64,000 bases of DNA from Mycobacterium sp. 852002-40037_SCH5390672 (lineage in GTDB: Bacteria; Actinomycetota; Actinomycetes; Mycobacteriales; Mycobacteriaceae), in assembly GCF_001665875.1 (NCBI RefSeq), contig NZ_LZTA01000128.1, positions 1 through 64,000 of the forward strand, read 5' to 3'. The position numbers were made by a program, and so were the translations under genes. The notes below the pieces were generated by a model that searched no databases, was not told the DNA's origin, and saw nothing but the letters and a program-made list of their open reading frames with translations. Below are positions 61,326 to 64,000 of this stretch, one piece after another. Every line of letters starts with the position of its first letter. The first letter of the stretch is position 1.

Positions 61326-63191
61326 TTAGGCCGCGGGCTTCTCGGCGTCGATTTTGCCGACGATCTTGTCGGCGATCTGGCCGCCCTGATCGCTGATGTG
61401 GTATCCGCACGCGTTGATGTCGACGACCACGTTGTTGGCCACGCTCAGCGCGCGCTGGCACTCCCAGCCGTCGGCACCTTCCTGGGTGTCCATCAGCGTG
61501 ATCTTTGGCGGACCGCCCTGAACCTGGGCGAACGTCCATCGATAGGTCTTGCTCTTGTTTGTGACGGTCACCGTCTTGCCGGCACAGCCTTTCCACTTCT
61601 CCGCGGAGGTCTGCAGGAAGCTCTTGGCCTTGTCGGCGGACGGAAACAGCACCACGGCCTGGTTGACCCAGTGGTCGTAGTTGTCGCCCGCCTCTGAGGA
61701 CACCAATCCGTTGACTGCCGAGTAGCCGGTTCCCGCGTACACCGGGTCCTGGGTGGTGTAGAGCGCACCCTGGCAATCGGGTGCGGACACCATCACCGAG
61801 GAGCTGTCCGTCGACGTGATGGGTTTGCCCGGCTGCATCGACGACGAGCCCATCACCCCGTTGATGTCGGCCGGACCGAGCAGCAGGGCGCTGAGCCGTT
61901 CGGGGCCCAGCGGGGCGGCCTGCGGTGCTTCCGGCTTGGGCCGGACGACAAGCCAGATGCCTACCCCGCTCGCGATGACAACGAGCACCACGGCGACGGC
62001 CGCGATGATGGGCCAGACATTGCGGTGCGGTTTGGGCGGTGGGCCCCAGGGTGTTGAGCTGGTGAACTGTGGCGGGCCGCCCCAGTTGGCGCTGCCGCCT
62101 TGGTAATAGGGGGGCGCGGGTTGACCGGCCGCCGGGATCGGGCCGCTGGTGGGGGCCCACGCCTGAGCGCTCTGCGACGGTATCGGACCGGAACTGGGGG
62201 CCGGCGGTGGATCGAACGGCGACGGCGGCGGCGTGTTGAACGTGGGCCCGAACGGCTGCGGAGGCGCCGGGGCGGGGCTGGTCCGCGAGTTGTCGGCGGC
62301 GGGCAGTGCGGCTTCCTGGCTGCGGCGCAAGATGGTGGCGGCGCGGTCTTGGTCGGGGTTGCTCAGCGCTTCCTTGGCGGCCAGGGCCAGGTCGCCCGCG
62401 CTGGCGTAGCGGTCCTCGGGCTTTTTGGCCATGCCGCGGGCGATCACCGCATCGAACGCCTTGGGGACGCCCGGGCGCTGCGCGCTGGGCGCGGGAATGG
62501 GGTCCATCATGTGAGCGGAGACCAGCACGCCGGCGCTGTCGGCCCGATACGGCGGGGATCCGGTCAGGCACTCGAAAAGCACGCAGGCCAGCGCGTAGAT
62601 GTCGGCGCGGTAGGTGACTTCGGCGTCGGAAAACCGTTCTGGCGCCATGTATTTCCAGGTGCCGACCGCGGTGCCGAGCTGCGTGAGCTTTTCGTCGGTG
62701 TTGGCGCTGGCGATGCCGAAGTCGACCAGGTAGGCGAAGTCGTCACGAGTGACCAGGATGTTCTGCGGTTTGATGTCGCGGTGCGTCACGCCGCCGGCGT
62801 GGGCGGCGTCGAGCGCGGAGGCGATCTGGGTGATGATGGCGACCGCGCGGGGCGGGGGCAGCGGGCCGAAACGTTTGAGCACGCTGTCCAGGTCGGTGCC
62901 CTCGACCAAGCGCATCTCCACGAACATCTGGCCGTCGATTTCGCCGTAGTCGTGCACCGGCACCACGTGCGGTTCCTGCAAACGACCGGCGGTGCGGGCT
63001 TCGCGTTTCAACCGCTCGCGAAACACCGGGTCTCTACTGAAGCTTTCGGAGAGAAGTTTGACCGCGACCGTCCACTCCTTGACGGTGTGTTCGGCCTCGT
63101 AGACCTCACCCATCCCACCGCGGCCCAGCAGCCGCTTTAGGTGATAGGGGCCAAACATCGACCCCGCCCGTGAGGACTGCTCGTCACTCAT
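61326..63191 (-). CDS. pknH: Transmembrane Ser/Thr protein kinase PknH
   Basis: 621 residues. Kinase domain 14-275: GRGGMGEVYEAEH, Lys45 (VAVK), HRDIKPQN with Asp139, DFG Asp157, activation-loop Thr170 and Thr174 (TQLGTAVGT), APE. A Pro-rich juxtamembrane region (300-390) with PPPAPSSGPIPSQ-like repeats, one membrane helix (394-417), and an extracellular PknH-C sensor domain to the end with several Cys (PDCQGALY, WKGCAGK, DGWECQRAL, INACGYH) likely in disulfides. In M. tuberculosis it phosphorylates EmbR, whose gene lies just upstream here. The ATG is preceded by AAGGATGAGGA. The 174 bases to embR (63192-63365) hold its promoter region. Confidence 0.95.
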   Translation of the reverse strand: MSDEQSSRAGSMFGPYHLKRLLGRGGMGEVYEAEHTVKEWTVAVKLLSESFSRDPVFRERLKREARTAGRLQEPHVVPVHDYGEIDGQMFVEMRLVEGTDLDSVLKRFGPLPPPRAVAIITQIASALDAAHAGGVTHRDIKPQNILVTRDDFAYLVDFGIASANTDEKLTQLGTAVGTWKYMAPERFSDAEVTYRADIYALACVLFECLTGSPPYRADSAGVLVSAHMMDPIPAPSAQRPGVPKAFDAVIARGMAKKPEDRYASAGDLALAAKEALSNPDQDRAATILRRSQEAALPAADNSRTSPAPAPPQPFGPTFNTPPPSPFDPPPAPSSGPIPSQSAQAWAPTSGPIPAAGQPAPPYYQGGSANWGGPPQFTSSTPWGPPPKPHRNVWPIIAAVAVVLVVIASGVGIWLVVRPKPEAPQAAPLGPERLSALLLGPADINGVMGSSSMQPGKPITSTDSSSVMVSAPDCQGALYTTQDPVYAGTGYSAVNGLVSSEAGDNYDHWVNQAVVLFPSADKAKSFLQTSAEKWKGCAGKTVTVTNKSKTYRWTFAQVQGGPPKITLMDTQEGADGWECQRALSVANNVVVDINACGYHISDQGGQIADKIVGKIDAEKPAA

Positions 63192-63365
63192 TCCTCATCC
63201 TTCCAACCCAACCCCTGGCCTGCCGGTCTCATTCAAGACTTTGCGGGCAGACACACGATCGCAACCCGTGACTGAGCAATCTTGACGGTAAGCGCCCACC
63301 CGTCCCACCGCACGATAACGGGAACGATTGCCGCGCGTGTCGGCGCGGGTCGGCTCGCCGAGGCC

Positions 63366-64000
63366 CTAGCCCTCGTTCTCGTTGTCAGCGGCGATCTGGA
63401 AGGTGAATTCGTGGTCGCAGATCCGGACGCGGTCGCCGTCTTGCAAGGTGGCGGCCGAACGGATTCGTTGGTTCTGCACGTGCACGCCGTTTGAGGAGCG
63501 CAGGTCGTCGATGATGTAGCCGGTTCCGGTCTCGACGATGACGGCGTGGTGCCGACTGACCTTGGGGGAGTCGAGAACGACGTCGTTGTCGCTAAGGCGC
63601 CCAATCGTTGTCGATCCTTGGAGTGGATAACTGCGTCCGGACACCTCGTGCAGATAGGCGACCGCCTTCTTGTCAGACACGGTGTATCGCTCGAGCACCG
63701 TGATCGCGACCGCCGCGGTCGTCATGGCGTTCTTCTTGGCGTCCAGCGGTTCCTGGCGAAGGATGCGGTCGTTGAGGGCGCGCAAATTCTGGCCTGGGTC
63801 GATCCCGAGGTCGTCGGCGAGCGATTTTTGCACGCGCCGGTAGGCCGCCAATGCGTCGGATTGGCGGTCGGTGAGGTAGTAGGCGGTCATCAACTGGGCC
63901 CACAGCTGCTCGCGGTAAGGATGTTCGGCCGTCAAAGCTTCCAGTTCGGTGATCACGCTATAGCCACGTCCGCGGGCGATTTCGGCCTCCGCCTGCGCAG
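63366..64000 (-). CDS. embR: EmbR transcriptional regulator, C-terminal part (cut by window edge)
   Basis: The gene continues beyond the right edge; about 211 C-terminal residues are present, starting within the BTAD domain (ITELEALTAEHPYREQLWAQ, YLTDRQSDALAAYRRVQKSL, then LGIDPGQNLRALNDRILRQE) and ending in a forkhead-associated domain: TTIGRLSDNDVVLDSPKVSRHHAVI with the conserved Gly-Arg, Ser and His written here across IGRLSDND and SRHHAVI, and RSSNGVHV with Asn. The FHA domain binds phospho-Thr of PknH in M. tuberculosis, and EmbR then activates the embCAB arabinosyltransferase genes. The N-terminal OmpR-type DNA-binding domain lies outside the window. Confidence 0.94.
   Translation of the reverse strand, partial: AQAEAEIARGRGYSVITELEALTAEHPYREQLWAQLMTAYYLTDRQSDALAAYRRVQKSLADDLGIDPGQNLRALNDRILRQEPLDAKKNAMTTAAVAITVLERYTVSDKKAVAYLHEVSGRSYPLQGSTTIGRLSDNDVVLDSPKVSRHHAVIVETGTGYIIDDLRSSNGVHVQNQRIRSAATLQDGDRVRICDHEFTFQIAADNENEG

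Overview
The window is a contiguous, GC-rich piece of a slow-growing, non-tuberculous Mycobacterium chromosome. Gene order follows the M. tuberculosis Rv1208-Rv1267c interval almost gene for gene: gpgS, tagA, glgM/glgC, the Rv1216c-Rv1219c ABC/TetR block, sigE-rseA-htrA-tatB, mrp, lpqY-sugABC, corA, mdh, lpqZ, kgd, deaD, cyp130, tap, udgB, amiB2, the Rv1264 adenylyl cyclase, abmR, pknH and embR. It differs from M. tuberculosis at several points. There are no PE/PE_PGRS genes or vapBC, and nothing lies between tatB and mrp. A malic enzyme follows mdh, a SUFU-domain gene is coupled to sugC, and an LLM flavoprotein plus a very large cyclic-di-GMP protein follow the Rv1260 homologue. I cannot fix the species. 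Comparisons with M. tuberculosis are from memory of its gene order and proteins, not from a search.

Layout. 1-4.4 kb: methylglucose-lipopolysaccharide and glycogen/trehalose precursor genes (gpgS end, divergent glgM/glgC) with small conserved genes and tagA. 4.4-9.7 kb: decayed CocE hydrolase, ICMT-like methyltransferase, an ABC-2 exporter under a TetR regulator with a clear tandem operator, and an O-methyltransferase. 9.9-13.3 kb: the envelope-stress cluster sigE, rseA, htrA, tatB. 13.3-19.4 kb: mrp, a secreted transglycosylase, a DUF1003 + soluble MgtE/CBS pair, and small membrane proteins. 19.4-24.4 kb: the LpqY-SugABC trehalose-recycling importer with a coupled SUFU-domain gene. 24.4-34.6 kb: CorA, malate dehydrogenase, malic enzyme, LpqZ, two tandem SDRs and the 1239-residue alpha-ketoglutarate decarboxylase. 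34.8-44.9 kb: membrane protein, DHA2 exporter, RecB-like nuclease-helicase, LprE, DeaD, acyltransferase. 44.9-52.6 kb: TetR/CYP130, FAD-linked oxidase, Tap efflux pump, UdgB, FAD monooxygenase, LLM flavoprotein. 52.6-64 kb: the c-di-GMP protein, HIT protein, amidase, deoxyinosine-type glycosylase, adenylyl cyclase, an Mcr11-like sRNA locus, AbmR, PknH and EmbR (cut by the window edge).

How it works together. The window holds much of the signalling that links envelope state to metabolism: SigE/RseA, PknH/EmbR, a class III cyclase next to AbmR/Mcr11, and c-di-GMP turnover. It also holds central-carbon nodes around malate and 2-oxoglutarate (Mdh, malic enzyme, Kgd) and trehalose/glycogen handling. 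The most unusual items are as follows. The 1311-residue protein is an internal duplication of a membrane-GGDEF module capped by an EAL domain, with one catalytic-looking and one dead, I-site-bearing GGDEF. The TetR gene appears leaderless, with its -10 between two near-identical palindromes. A short dispersed repeat has terminal arms that change in a compensatory way, and one copy forms the end of a gene. An Mcr11-like promoter lies antisense between the cyclase and abmR. At least eight genes have a TANNNT-like -10 placed 6-7 nt before the start codon, as in leaderless mycobacterial transcripts. I saw no tRNA, rRNA, insertion sequence, prophage or CRISPR array.
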